From an uncultured Bacteroidales bacterium (lineage in GTDB: Bacteria > Bacteroidota > Bacteroidia > Bacteroidales > Bacteroidaceae): 64,000 nucleotides of DNA. Where the stretch lies: the NCBI GenBank assembly GCA_902778625.1, contig CACYYM010000030.1, positions 1 to 64,000 of the forward strand. The letters are read 5' to 3'. This document shows positions 25,926-35,137 of this stretch, piece by piece. The notes beneath the pieces are model-generated. The model was not told where the DNA came from. It saw nothing but the letters and a program-made list of their open reading frames with translations, and made no database searches. Within the stretch, counting starts at the first letter, position 1, and each line of letters opens with the position of its first letter. The position numbers were made by a program, and so were the translations under genes.

Positions 25926-25940
25926 GTATTTCCTTTTGTT

Positions 25941-25962
25941 CCCCTTAAAGAGGTTAGGGGGT
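25941..25962. repeat. Short C-run/G-run repeat between trpE and trpG
   Basis: CCCCTTAAAGAGGTTAGGGGGT resembles the G-rich elements at 1990-2036 and 49343-49374. It sits inside the trp operon gap and could form a C4/G4-paired hairpin. Confidence 0.5.
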
Positions 25963-27369
25963 CTATAATTTTTCTGCTATTTCGATGGCTCGGCGCAAAG
26001 CACCAAGCTTGTTGTTTACCTCTTGAAGTTCGTACTCCACATTGCTCTTGGCGACGATGCCTCCGCCCGCCTGGAACCAAAGCTCGTTGTTGCGGCTGAC
26101 GAAGGTGCGTATCGTGATGGCTTGGTTGAGGTTACCCTCGAAGCCGATAAACCCGATGCAACCGCCATAAGCACCGCGATTGTGAGGCTCGTATTCTGAG
26201 ATGAGTTGCATGGCTCGCACTTTAGGAGCACCCGACAGCGTGCCTGCGGGGAACGTGTCGATAAAGGCTTTGATAGGATCTGCCCCGTCATCAAGCTCAC
26301 CACTAACGCGGCTGACGAGATGGATGACGTGGCTGTAGAACTGCATGTCCTTGTAGAAATCGACCTTCACATTGTGGCAGTTGCGACTCAAATCGTTGCG
26401 TGCCAGATCCACCAGCATGACATGTTCGGCATTCTCCTTCGGGTCGTTGCGCAGGTACTCCGCATTCTGGCGGTCGGTTTCGCTGTTGCCGGTGCGCTTC
26501 GTCGTGCCTGCAATCGGGTCGATATAAGCGTGACGGTTCTCGATGCGGCAGTGTGTCTCGGGCGACGAACCGAAGATGCGGAAGCCTCCGAAGTCGAAGT
26601 AGAAGAGATAAGGACTGGGGTTGATGCTTCGCAAGGCGCGGTAGAGCTTGAAGTCATCCCCTTCGTAGCGCTGCTTGAAACGGCGAGAGAGGACGATTTG
26701 AAACACGTCGCCACGCAGGCAATGCTGTATGCCGCGACGGATGTTCTCGCGATGCTCGTCGTCGGTCAGCGTGCTTGTACATTCGCCGACGGGATGGAAG
26801 TCGAATGCCTGATAGTTGCGGCTGGCGAGGTCACGCTCCAGTTGGTCGAGGTCGTCCTGTTCGCCGTCGGCAAGCAGCTCGATAAGCGTGAGCTCGTTGC
26901 GGAAGTGATCGAATACGACTACATCTTTATATAATATGTAGAGCATGTCTGGCGCGTCGTTTTCCTCTTGCGTCTCATCCTTGACGGCGATGTTCTCGAA
27001 GTATCGGACCGCGTTGAAAGTCGTGTAACCATACAGTCCGCAGTAGCTCACGTCGTTGCCCTCGATGCTGAAACTGCTGAGGAATTCATTGATGAGACGA
27101 GCGGTGTCATAGTTCTTGTCGATTTTGTGATGCTTCTCCGTGCCGTCGGGAAAACGGCAGAAACCTGTGCCGTGTTCGATGCTGACACTTGCGATGGGGT
27201 GGAGTGCGATGAACGATTTCGCATTCTCACCGCCATGATAGTCGGAACTCTCCATGAGTGCGCTTTGCGGATAAGCGTCGCGAACTTTCAGATAAGCACT
27301 TACGGGCGTGATAAGGTCGCCCAGAATCTTCTTGCTTGCAGTGTGGAAATGGAACTTATATGCGCTCAT
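25963..27369 (-). CDS. trpE: Anthranilate synthase component I
   Basis: 468 residues. Chorismate-binding domain with [34 protein letters not shown] and [12 protein letters not shown] motifs. Converts chorismate plus ammonia to anthranilate. The ATG giving [12 protein letters not shown] (27369) is chosen; it overlaps the trpB end by 14 bases, whereas the longer frame from 27447 would lie deep in trpB. Confidence 0.96.
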   Translation of the reverse strand: MSAYKFHFHTASKKILGDLITPVSAYLKVRDAYPQSALMESSDYHGGENAKSFIALHPIASVSIEHGTGFCRFPDGTEKHHKIDKNYDTARLINEFLSSFSIEGNDVSYCGLYGYTTFNAVRYFENIAVKDETQEENDAPDMLYILYKDVVVFDHFRNELTLIELLADGEQDDLDQLERDLASRNYQAFDFHPVGECTSTLTDDEHRENIRRGIQHCLRGDVFQIVLSRRFKQRYEGDDFKLYRALRSINPSPYLFYFDFGGFRIFGSSPETHCRIENRHAYIDPIAGTTKRTGNSETDRQNAEYLRNDPKENAEHVMLVDLARNDLSRNCHNVKVDFYKDMQFYSHVIHLVSRVSGELDDGADPIKAFIDTFPAGTLSGAPKVRAMQLISEYEPHNRGAYGGCIGFIGFEGNLNQAITIRTFVSRNNELWFQAGGGIVAKSNVEYELQEVNNKLGALRRAIEIAEKL

Positions 27370-28561
27370 AATCAATTTCGTCTTTATGGTTAAGATAGGT
27401 TGCAAGGTCTTTGTCGCCGCGACCACTAACGGTAAGCACGACCACATCTTCCTTTTTAAACTTCAACTTGGGCAGCAGCGCAAGGGCGTGACTGCTTTCG
27501 AGTGCGGGGATGATTCCCTCGAGGCGTGTGAGTTCGAAGGCAGCTTGAAGTGCCTCGTCATCGTTGACTGAGAGCACTTTCGCTCTGCCTGTCTCGAAGA
27601 GGTTGCAGTGCATGGGACCCGTTCCAGGATAGTCCAAGCCGGCACTTATGCTGTAAGGCTCAATGATTTGGCCGTCTTCGGTCTGCATCACCTTGATGCG
27701 ACTGCCGTGCAGGATGCCGACAGTTCCGATGTTGAGGGACGCTGCAGTCATCTCCGTATCCATGCCTTTCCCTCCTGCTTCGCCGAGAACAATCTTCACA
27801 CGCTCGTCGTCGAGGTAGTGATAGATGGTTCCTGCCGCATTACTTCCGCCGCCAACACAGGCGATGAGATAGTCCGGCCAATCACGGCCAACCTTTTCCT
27901 GGAGTTGAAAGCGTATTTCTTTGCTGATGACGCTCTGCAGCTTGGCAACCATTTCGGGGTAGGGATGCGGCCCGACTGTGCTGCCTATTATATAAAAGGT
28001 ATCGCTCGGATGGCAGCACCAGTCACGGATGGCCTCGTTTGTTGCATCTTTGAGTGTCTTGTTTCCGCTCTCTACGGGAAAGACTTCGGCACCAAGCATC
28101 TTCATTCGCTCCACGTTAATGTGCTGACGCTGAACGTCCAAAGCTCCCATGTAAACACGGCAAGGCATTCCCATCAACGCGCAGACAGTAGCCGTAGCCA
28201 CGCCGTGCTGACCCGCTCCTGTCTCGGCAATGATGCGCTTCTTGCCCATTCTTTTTGCCAAAAGGATTTGCCCAATCGCATTGTTTATCTTGTGAGCGCC
28301 AGTATGGTTCAAGTCCTCGCGCTTCAGATAGAGCTGGCAGCCGTACTTCTCACTCATGCGTTTCGCGTAATAGAGCGGGCTTGGACGGCCCACATAGTCG
28401 CGCAAGAGGCTGTAATACTCTTGCAGAAACTCCTCGCTATCTATGATTTCCTGATACTGTTCGCGCAGCGCCTCGAGCGTACCATACAGAATCTCAGGCA
28501 CATATGCACCACCGAACTCACCGTAATAGCCTTTCTTGTCAACGTGATAGCTCATATACAT
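27356..28561 (-). CDS. trpB: Tryptophan synthase beta chain
   Basis: 401 residues. The PLP lysine is in [15 protein letters not shown] (about residue 92). The glycine-rich phosphate loop is in [14 protein letters not shown]. Condenses indole with serine. It is the first structural gene of trpB-E-G-D-C-F-A, 47 bases after the leader-peptide stop. Two in-frame ATGs (28561 and 28555) precede [10 protein letters not shown]; either may be used. Confidence 0.96.
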   Translation of the reverse strand: MYMSYHVDKKGYYGEFGGAYVPEILYGTLEALREQYQEIIDSEEFLQEYYSLLRDYVGRPSPLYYAKRMSEKYGCQLYLKREDLNHTGAHKINNAIGQILLAKRMGKKRIIAETGAGQHGVATATVCALMGMPCRVYMGALDVQRQHINVERMKMLGAEVFPVESGNKTLKDATNEAIRDWCCHPSDTFYIIGSTVGPHPYPEMVAKLQSVISKEIRFQLQEKVGRDWPDYLIACVGGGSNAAGTIYHYLDDERVKIVLGEAGGKGMDTEMTAASLNIGTVGILHGSRIKVMQTEDGQIIEPYSISAGLDYPGTGPMHCNLFETGRAKVLSVNDDEALQAAFELTRLEGIIPALESSHALALLPKLKFKKEDVVVLTVSGRGDKDLATYLNHKDEIDYERI

Positions 28562-28594
28562 TATTATATTTATAGTTTGACATTATATACAGAA

Positions 28595-28625
28595 AAGAGG
28601 CCCGTCGCTATCGACGAGCCTCTTT
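28595..28625 (-). terminator. trp attenuator terminator
   Basis: On the minus strand AGAGGCTCGTCG pairs with CGACGGGCCTCT around the loop ATAG, followed by TTTTCTG: a strong intrinsic terminator 34 bases upstream of trpB. The leader-peptide stop codon lies in the loop and the last sense codons in the 5' arm, so a ribosome that finishes the leader covers the 5' arm. Confidence 0.85.
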
Positions 28626-28697
28626 CTTATGTTTTTGACAATATACAACGGCTAGTAATCTCGAATCACGCCACCACCAATTGTTAATTGTCATCAT
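28608..28697 (-). CDS. trpL: trp operon leader peptide with three consecutive Trp codons
   Basis: A 29-residue open frame too short for ordinary gene calling. It starts ATG ATG ACA ATT AAC AAT and then has TGG TGG TGG, followed by a CGT-GAT-TCG stretch, an AAA-CAT-AAG-AAA-GAG basic part and TAG in the terminator loop. Three Trp codons in a row upstream of trpB and over a terminator are the hallmark of ribosome-mediated attenuation. The ATG lies 28 bases after the trp -7 box. The strand-opposite frame in this stretch has no support as a gene. Confidence 0.85.
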   Translation of the reverse strand: MMTINNWWWRDSRLLAVVYCQKHKKEARR

Positions 28698-28724
28698 ATT
28701 TGTACTTTTTTGTTGTTTTCCGAT

Positions 28725-28733
28725 GCAAAGTTA
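28725..28733 (-). promoter_or_regulatory. -7 box (TAACTTTGC) of the trp operon
   Basis: Minus-strand TAACTTTGC 28 bases before trpL and about 170 bases before trpB. Confidence 0.65.
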
Positions 28734-28840
28734 CGCTTTTATTTCAATTCGCAAAACATTTTCCTCAATTTTTTTCAAGGAAAATATCTTTTCTGTCACT
28801 TTTTTGGGAAAAAGACGAGACAAGGAGGCTTGAAAAACAT

Positions 28841-28960
28841 CTCGTGTGGATTTGCAAAAGTTCTCGTGTGGATTTGCCGAAGTTCACGTGTGGATTTTGC
28901 AAAGTCCTCGTGTGGATTTTGCCGACATCATGTGTGCCGTGAGTAAGCCTCATGTAATTT
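28841..28960. repeat. 22-bp-period palindrome array 5 (CTCGTGTGGAT type)
   Basis: Four strong units with the C of CGTGTGG at 28843, 28865, 28887 and 28909, then two degenerate ones (TGTGTGCC at 28931, TGTAATT near 28953), all 22 bases apart. Spacers are TTTGCAAAAGTT, TTTGCCGAAGTT and TTTTGCAAAGTC. It lies in the divergent gap between the trp promoter and the next gene's promoter. Confidence 0.9.
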
Positions 28961-28996
28961 TCTGGCAAATTCCTTTGCTTGTAAAGAATAATTCAC

Positions 28997-29004
28997 TAAC
29001 TTTG
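28997..29004 (+). promoter_or_regulatory. -7 box (TAACTTTG) with a long untranslated leader
   Basis: Plus-strand TAACTTTG, about 350 bases before the ATG at 29354. Confidence 0.5.
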
Positions 29005-29353
29005 TAGCGTGAATAGTCAAAAAAAGACAAAAGCATCTCTTTCAATTATCAATATTCAATCTTCAATAGTATAAAGCCTATAGAATAAACAAAGGAAACT
29101 AAGACATATAGACAAAGAAGCGTCCGCTTGAATCTTGTTTACTGAAAATCGCCAATTAAAGTAAGCACCAAGAGTAAAGTCCTGGATGCTCACGTCGGTT
29201 CTGCGTGGGCGAGGTCGTATATGGTGCATAGGTGTTTGGCGATACCTCCGAAACGTAGACGAAGATAAAGTCCACGTTTTTTGTTGTCTTAATCAAAGAG
29301 GTCTCGAGATAGAATCACATACCAAATCTAATAAACCAATAAATTCAAAAGTC
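29005..29353 (+). other. About 350-base 5' leader of the large secreted protein
   Basis: No convincing gene. Small hairpins can be drawn, for example GCTCACG (29188) with CGTGGGC and AGGT...ACCT near 29240. An in-frame extension to 29186 exists but lacks a signal peptide, so this is treated as untranslated leader. Confidence 0.5.
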
Positions 29354-32300
29354 ATGAAAAGAAATCTACTTATCAATTTGCTTCTGGCAATGCTTCTGGG
29401 AGTAACAAACGCGTGGGCCGACAGTGGCCTCTTCCTCTTCGGCAAAGAAGTGTCGAGCACTTCCAACTGGACTTACGACACCACTAACAACATTGTCGGT
29501 TACATCTCGGGTAACACCCCTGTCGCTGCCATCATGGATGGCACCGTCTCGTACAACGCTGCGACAAAGACTGTGACGTTCAACAATGTCCAAGCCGTAG
29601 TGCACGACGACAGGCGTATCCTCTACAACAAGGGTGTCCCGGGCCTGAAGATTGTCTTCACCGGTTGGGCTACACTCTGGAGCGACTATTGCGTGTTCCG
29701 TCTCGACCAAGACACGGAGATAATTGGCTCGGAAGAAGAGGTGATTCTTAGGGCAAAATATGACGACGATGCGCAATGTATCTACTGTCCCAACAAGACA
29801 AAGCTGACCATCAGGGATTTTGGAAAGCTGGAAATGACGTCAGAACGCTGGCGCGCCTTGCACACCAAAGGCACAGAAGTCACCATCATCAATTCCAGAG
29901 TCTATGCGCAAGGTGACGACTGTGCTATCCAAAACGATGAGGCCTACTTCGGCGCCTTTCACAATCCTGTAGGAGATCTAAAACTACAGGGGTGTTTATT
30001 GAGAGATCCGTGGTATAACTATTATGGCTCTGTCGGCGAAGGCTATTCTCAAACTGAAGCAGGTGTAGATATTTTTAGAGTTCACACATCCAAAGCGAAG
30101 TCTGTCATGATTATCCGCAGTGAGGATTATATTGGTGTCTGTCTTAAAGGCATTGCCCTCACGAAAGGCTGGTCGATAAACGAAGACACAAGCAATCCGT
30201 CGTACGGCATTGAGGACTACTACACATACGATGAATCTACAAAGACCTTGACCCTTGAGATGGACATACATGCCAAGACAGGATATAATTCGCAACTACG
30301 TGAGTATTTGGGAGATTGGGTTGGAATTGGTATTGGTAAGCCAATCACCATAGAAGGCAACGGACATTATGTCTATGCTCAGAGAGGGTTAAGTTGTAAT
30401 GATTATGTGACACTGAATAACATTCTTGTAGCAGGAACCGAGGACGGTATTTTCGTCAGCTTGCTTTCGAAGCTGACGTTGAAGGATGACATAATAATTG
30501 GTGGAGTGGAAAGTGCCATTGAATTATATAAAGATACGAATGGCTATAGCAAAGGCACAGTCACGTTCAATCCTTCGTTCGGGAAGACAATCACTTTGGT
30601 TCCCTGCAACAGCAATTTCAGGGAGACGACTAGCTTCGAAGAGCAAGCAGTTGACGGTGGCAATTCAATACTCGAAAGCTGCATCATCACTGAACCGGAA
30701 GGCGTTGAGTATATGAAGGGCTACAAATACGGCAATTTTATCCTCAATGACGAATATGTAAAGACAAAGATGGTCTTCACAGGCGTTACAGAGTATGGCC
30801 TGAAGGTGGCTGGGACGCAGGTGAATTCTGCCAATGCCTCCGACATCCTGGACGACGGCGGACACTTCAAGTACAACGCCTCCACAAAGACGCTTACCGT
30901 CAGCAATGCCACGCTTGAAGATGTGGCCTATGGCATCGAAAACGATATAGATGGCCTCAACGTCAACTTCGTCGGCGCAAGCACTTTCAATACCAATAGA
31001 TGTACCATCTACTCATGGAAGCCCATCAACCTTATAGGCAATGGCAGCCTCAATGCGACTGTGACAGACGACAGTAGCATTCTTCTAGATGGACAAGGCA
31101 ATGAATTCACCATCAATGGTCCGCAAATTGACCTTACTACAAATGATCACATATCTATCCGTTCCAATCATTATTATAATACGCTCAATGTGGAAGGCAA
31201 TAGCACTTGTCTTAGAATTCATCCGGGAAATGCTCTTGCTTTTCGTAATTTTAAAGAAGTGAACCTTGGCAGTAATCTATGCATCTCCGAGCCTGCAGGC
31301 GGTTACTACAAGCCCAGCTTAGGAATTACCGTGGATGGCACAAATGCCTACTACGGCGATGTCGTCATCCAGGCAAAGCCTCTCGGCCTCAGCATCAACG
31401 GCAAGGAGATGACATTTGCGGACATGAACAACGTGCCCGGCGTCCTGAGCGGAAATGCCTACATCACGACAGACGCATCAGGCGAGCTGGCCCTTGTGCT
31501 CAACAATGCCACGCTCGAATGGAACGATGCCAGCAATGCCCTCAACCTCCATTCCGGCGACCTTACAATCAAAATCTTGGGCGACTGCGTCATCAATGCT
31601 TCTGACCATACAGGCCTCAGCCTTTCGGGAAATACGACCGTCACCGGCGGCGGCACACTGACAATTAATTCCAAGTGGGCAGCCATCGAGAACTGGGAAG
31701 ATACTAGATTCACTGTGAAGGGCAACACAACACTCATTGCATACAGCAGTGACAGTTACGGCTACTGTGACGAAGGCTATGACTACGAACAAACAAAATC
31801 ATGGTTCACCATCGAGGGTGGAGGCCTCTTCGCTGCCTTCGGCAAATACGGGCCTATCTCGTTTAACAACGACAGGTCAATTCATTTTGACAGTTACACC
31901 GACGTGCGCTATCCTGTCGGCGGTTATCTGTCGGGCAACTATGTCTATGATGCCGACGGAGACAAGATGACGAACGACTGGGCAGTGATAGGCTGGGACA
32001 CCCAGAAGACCGACGAGCTGATGGCATATTTGGTCGATTTCGACGAGAAGTATTTCGGCTTCAGCATCAACGGCACAGACATGACGGCCAAGAACATGAA
32101 CAATGTGCCCGGAGTGGAGAGCGGTTCGGCCTACATCATAAAGAACGTATCAACTGATCCTGTGCTTGTGCTCGACAATGCCACGCTCAATTGGAACGAT
32201 GCCAATGCAGCCCTCAACCTCTACATGAACTACCATCTCACCATCAATGTTCAGGGCGACTGCGTCATCAATGCTCCCGACCATATCGGCCTCAGCATCT

Positions 32301-33514
32301 CGGGATGGGCAACCGTCACGGGCGGCGGCACACTGACAATCAATTCCAAGTTCTCAGCCATCGAGACATTCGACTATGCCCACTTCACCGTCAGCGGTGG
32401 CACAAAAGTGCTGGCGCACAGCAGCGCCTGGAACGGCTATAATGACAGAGGCGATGACGACGGCGCGTTATGCACCATCGAGAGCGGCTGTGTGTTCGCT
32501 GCCTTTGGAGCCGGTGACTTCAATCCCTTCTCGTTCGGCGAGAGGTCTGTCACCCTGGGCGAGGGTATCGGCATACGCTATCCTGTAAGCTGTCAGCTCT
32601 GGGGAAAATATGTATATTACGTATCTGATGACGACTACTACGAAATAACGAACGACTGGGTTGTCTTCGGTCCCGACAACCAAGAGACTCAGGAATTGAT
32701 ATATAAGATAACCAATCCCCAACGAAACCTCGGCTTCAGCATCAACGGCAAGGAAATGACAACCAGGGATTTGAACGATGTGCCCGGAGTCAAGAGAGGC
32801 CGTGCCTACATCGAAACAAGCGAAACAGGTGAACCGATACTCGTGCTCGACAATGCCACGCTGGAGTGGGACACAACCGGATATGGCTTGTATAATCACG
32901 ATACGGGGTCGAACGGCCTTACGGTCAGAGTCTTGGGCGACTGCACGATAAAGGCTCCCAATACCATTGCTCTTGAACTGGATGTCGCTACAACAACTGC
33001 CATATCAGGCGGCGGAACCCTCCACATCATTTCCGGCTCATATCCCATCGAGACATGGGTTGCTTCAACGCTCAGGATACAAGACGGCACGACCGTAATA
33101 GCGAAGAGCGAAACAGGGCGCAGTGCCCTTTGGGACCAAGATGGCGCATACATCGAAATCATGGACGGAGGCATGTTTGCCGCATTCGGCAAGTATGAAC
33201 CCATCTGGTTGGATTCCAATGGCGAGTTCATCTTAGGCGAAGGCATTGCGTTGCGCTATCCCACTGATGCCTATATTGGAAGCAATAATAATATCTACTA
33301 TGCCGACGGCACGAAAGTGACGAACGACTGGGTTGTCATCGGCCCCGACAATGCGACGACAGGGGAACTGATAGACGGCGTGGACAACGTTAACGCAGAC
33401 GATAACGATAACCTAAACGCTAGCAAGGGCATCTATAATCTTGCAGGTCAGAAGGTAGGCGAAAGCTACAAAGGCATTGTCATCAAGGACGGCAAAAAGG
33501 TCTTGATTAAGTGA
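29354..33514 (+). CDS. Large repeat-built secreted protein with an IYNLAGQ-type tail
   Basis: 1386 residues. The ATG at 29354 starts a signal peptide (MKRNLLINLLLAMLLGV, then NAWA). The middle is a beta-helix-like series of segments such as TVSYNAATKTVTFNN and FKYNASTKTLTVSNATL. Three large repeats of about 225 residues begin with L/FGxSINGKEMT at about residues 677, 902 and 1127, each containing VLDNATLEWND, LGDCVINA, GGGTLTI and FAAFGKY. The C-terminus IYNLAGQKVGESYKG...KKVLIK is a conserved exported-protein tail that resembles a type IX sorting/anchoring signal. The function is unknown; an adhesin or surface fibre is plausible. Confidence 0.85.
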   Translation: MKRNLLINLLLAMLLGVTNAWADSGLFLFGKEVSSTSNWTYDTTNNIVGYISGNTPVAAIMDGTVSYNAATKTVTFNNVQAVVHDDRRILYNKGVPGLKIVFTGWATLWSDYCVFRLDQDTEIIGSEEEVILRAKYDDDAQCIYCPNKTKLTIRDFGKLEMTSERWRALHTKGTEVTIINSRVYAQGDDCAIQNDEAYFGAFHNPVGDLKLQGCLLRDPWYNYYGSVGEGYSQTEAGVDIFRVHTSKAKSVMIIRSEDYIGVCLKGIALTKGWSINEDTSNPSYGIEDYYTYDESTKTLTLEMDIHAKTGYNSQLREYLGDWVGIGIGKPITIEGNGHYVYAQRGLSCNDYVTLNNILVAGTEDGIFVSLLSKLTLKDDIIIGGVESAIELYKDTNGYSKGTVTFNPSFGKTITLVPCNSNFRETTSFEEQAVDGGNSILESCIITEPEGVEYMKGYKYGNFILNDEYVKTKMVFTGVTEYGLKVAGTQVNSANASDILDDGGHFKYNASTKTLTVSNATLEDVAYGIENDIDGLNVNFVGASTFNTNRCTIYSWKPINLIGNGSLNATVTDDSSILLDGQGNEFTINGPQIDLTTNDHISIRSNHYYNTLNVEGNSTCLRIHPGNALAFRNFKEVNLGSNLCISEPAGGYYKPSLGITVDGTNAYYGDVVIQAKPLGLSINGKEMTFADMNNVPGVLSGNAYITTDASGELALVLNNATLEWNDASNALNLHSGDLTIKILGDCVINASDHTGLSLSGNTTVTGGGTLTINSKWAAIENWEDTRFTVKGNTTLIAYSSDSYGYCDEGYDYEQTKSWFTIEGGGLFAAFGKYGPISFNNDRSIHFDSYTDVRYPVGGYLSGNYVYDADGDKMTNDWAVIGWDTQKTDELMAYLVDFDEKYFGFSINGTDMTAKNMNNVPGVESGSAYIIKNVSTDPVLVLDNATLNWNDANAALNLYMNYHLTINVQGDCVINAPDHIGLSISGWATVTGGGTLTINSKFSAIETFDYAHFTVSGGTKVLAHSSAWNGYNDRGDDDGALCTIESGCVFAAFGAGDFNPFSFGERSVTLGEGIGIRYPVSCQLWGKYVYYVSDDDYYEITNDWVVFGPDNQETQELIYKITNPQRNLGFSINGKEMTTRDLNDVPGVKRGRAYIETSETGEPILVLDNATLEWDTTGYGLYNHDTGSNGLTVRVLGDCTIKAPNTIALELDVATTTAISGGGTLHIISGSYPIETWVASTLRIQDGTTVIAKSETGRSALWDQDGAYIEIMDGGMFAAFGKYEPIWLDSNGEFILGEGIALRYPTDAYIGSNNNIYYADGTKVTNDWVVIGPDNATTGELIDGVDNVNADDNDNLNASKGIYNLAGQKVGESYKGIVIKDGKKVLIK

Positions 33515-33652
33515 GAGCAGAGTAATGCTTGTATGACTATGCCGAGCGGGAAAGATCTCGACGAAGTCAAGGTCTTGATTAAGTGAGAGCAGAGTAATGC
33601 TTGTATGACTATGCCGAGCGGGAAAGATCTCGACGAAGTCAAGGTCTTGGTG
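33497..33652 (+). repeat. 72-bp tandem duplication across the stop codon
   Basis: A unit starting AAGGTCTTGATTAAGTGA begins at 33497 and again at 33569; a third partial start, AAGGTCTTGGTGAAATAG, follows at 33641. The period is 72 bases. Each copy re-encodes the last residues and a stop codon of the large secreted protein. Confidence 0.9.
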
Positions 33653-33668
33653 AAATAGAAGATAACGA

Positions 33669-33702
33669 ACAAGGGGCTATGTCAAATGACACAGCCCCTT
33701 GT
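33669..33702. terminator. Strong hairpin after the secreted-protein gene
   Basis: ACAAGGGGCT (33669-33678) pairs with AGCCCCTTGT (33693-33702); the inner TGTCA/TGACA extends the stem. An AT-rich low-complexity stretch (aattgctaaattg words, 33703-33771) follows. Likely a terminator for the plus-strand gene and possibly for the converging SIMPL gene. Confidence 0.65.
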
Positions 33703-33773
33703 AAATTGCTAAATTGCTAAATTACTAAATCGTAAATAAATTGTAAATAGTAAATAGCTAAATTGTAAATGCC

Positions 33774-34493
33774 CTAGTCCTTCAAGGTGTAGACGATGGT
33801 TGTGACGACGCGGACATTCTTGAGCCAAGGCGTGTTCTGGTCGCGGTCGTTGATGCTGAACTGACCCTGGTCGGCAGTCCGGATCTTGCCGAGTTTGCTG
33901 TCAGAGTCCTTGGCGAATTGTTCTGCAGTCTTCCGGGCATTCTTCGTAGCTTCGGCAATCATCTCGGGTTTGATCTCGTTGAGGTCTGTGAACTCGTAGG
34001 TCACAGGCGACTCCTCGCCGTACTCATTGCCGACGATGGTGACGCCTTCTCGCATCAGGCTGGCCTGCTTGCTGACAAGCTGGCGCACGAGGTCCACGTT
34101 CTTGCTCACAACGGTCACGACGCAGTTGGCCTTGTACCTGTAGCGAACCGTCTCGCTGCTGTAGCTCATGTTGGCCTGCTGGTCAACCATCACGGGCGGT
34201 GCAAGCGAGATTTCGTCCTCCTGGATGCCGTTCTTCTTCAGGAATTCCACGATGATGCGGGTGTCTTTCTCGATGCAATCGTAGATTTCCGACGGGTCGT
34301 TGCCCAGCTCCTTGAACTTCAGAGGCCAAATCGCTTTGTTTGCCTTCACCTCTTTCTCCGAGAGACCTTTGGCCGTTACGGTGCGGTCCATCTCCTTGAA
34401 CTTCACGATACCTTTACTGATTGCCCCGCCTGCGAGGAATAATCCAATGGCGAGAATCAACGCCTCGCCCACATACTTAAATCTGTTGTCCAT
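33774..34493 (-). CDS. SIMPL-domain protein
   Basis: 239 residues. An N-terminal membrane anchor (about 9-28) is followed by the SIMPL/DUF541 domain: TVTAKGLSEKEVKANKAIW, YRYKANCVVTVVSKN, EATKNARKTAEQFAKDS. These are exported proteins of unclear function, often near the envelope. Monocistronic, with its own -7 box. Confidence 0.85.
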   Translation of the reverse strand: MDNRFKYVGEALILAIGLFLAGGAISKGIVKFKEMDRTVTAKGLSEKEVKANKAIWPLKFKELGNDPSEIYDCIEKDTRIIVEFLKKNGIQEDEISLAPPVMVDQQANMSYSSETVRYRYKANCVVTVVSKNVDLVRQLVSKQASLMREGVTIVGNEYGEESPVTYEFTDLNEIKPEMIAEATKNARKTAEQFAKDSDSKLGKIRTADQGQFSINDRDQNTPWLKNVRVVTTIVYTLKD

Positions 34494-34542
34494 AGTAAAA
34501 TACTCTTTTATTCCTTATTCTCTAATCTTTCTTCATTTGGGT

Positions 34543-34551
34543 GTAAAGTTA
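34543..34551 (-). promoter_or_regulatory. -7 box (TAACTTTAC)
   Basis: Minus-strand TAACTTTAC 49 bases before the SIMPL ATG. Confidence 0.5.
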
Positions 34552-34648
34552 CGCTTTCTTTCTGAATAATTCGCAGCCTCGAGCGATTTTATTTCAAAAG
34601 AAAGTGAAAAAAGTTGCTGAAAGTTTTGTCAGTTTCAAAAAAAGCTGT

Positions 34649-34657
34649 ACCTTTGCA
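34649..34657 (+). promoter_or_regulatory. -7 box (TACCTTTGC) of the tRNA cluster
   Basis: TACCTTTGC preceded by a TTTG-containing region about 20 bases upstream. It lies 74 bases before the first tRNA. Confidence 0.55.
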
Positions 34658-34731
34658 ACCGCGTTTCAGAGGAAATGCTTTCTAGGCAGACTGAAAGGGA
34701 AGCCGAAATTACTGGAAACAGACATTAGTTT

Positions 34732-34813
34732 GGAGAGGTGGCGGAATTGGTAGACGCGCTACTTTGAGGTGGTAGTGCCGCGAGGCGTGGGAGTTCGAGT
34801 CTCCTCCTCTTCA
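34732..34813 (+). tRNA. tRNA-Leu (GAG)
   Basis: Acceptor GGAGAGG pairs with CCTCTTC. The anticodon stem CTACT/GGTAG encloses TTGAGGT, giving anticodon GAG. A long variable arm (tgccgcgaggcgt) and a T-loop GTTCGAGTC are present. No encoded CCA. Confidence 0.93.
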
Positions 34814-34824
34814 CACTATGTTAT

Positions 34825-34971
<147 letters not shown>

Positions 34972-34996
34972 TTTGTGCTGGGACTCGTTTTATTTT

Positions 34997-35077
34997 GCCC
35001 AGGTGGCGGAATGGTAGACGCGCGCGTTTCAGGTGCGCGTGCCGCGAGGCGTGCAGGTTCGAGTCCTGTTCTGGGCA
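34997..35077 (+). tRNA. tRNA-Leu (CAG)
   Basis: Acceptor GCCCAGG pairs with TCTGGGC. Anticodon stem CGCGT/GCGCG around TTCAGGT gives anticodon CAG. The variable arm tgccgcgaggcgt is identical to that of the first tRNA-Leu. T loop GTTCGAGTC. No encoded CCA. Confidence 0.93.
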
Positions 35078-35083
35078 CAAAGA

Positions 35084-35112
35084 AAGGCTGGTAACTCATG
35101 GTTGCCAGCCTT
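35084..35112 (+). terminator. Terminator after the tRNA cluster
   Basis: AAGGCTGGTAAC pairs with GTTGCCAGCCTT around the loop TCATG, followed by ATTTGTTTG. It also lies just beyond the end of the converging GH97 gene. Confidence 0.75.
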
Positions 35113-35137
35113 ATTTGTTTGTCAGGAGAAAACTGTT

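Noticed and set aside
28710..28946. A plus-strand frame with repeated CGF residues next to the trp promoter
   Set aside because: It is array 5 read in frame and overlaps the trp promoter; not a gene.
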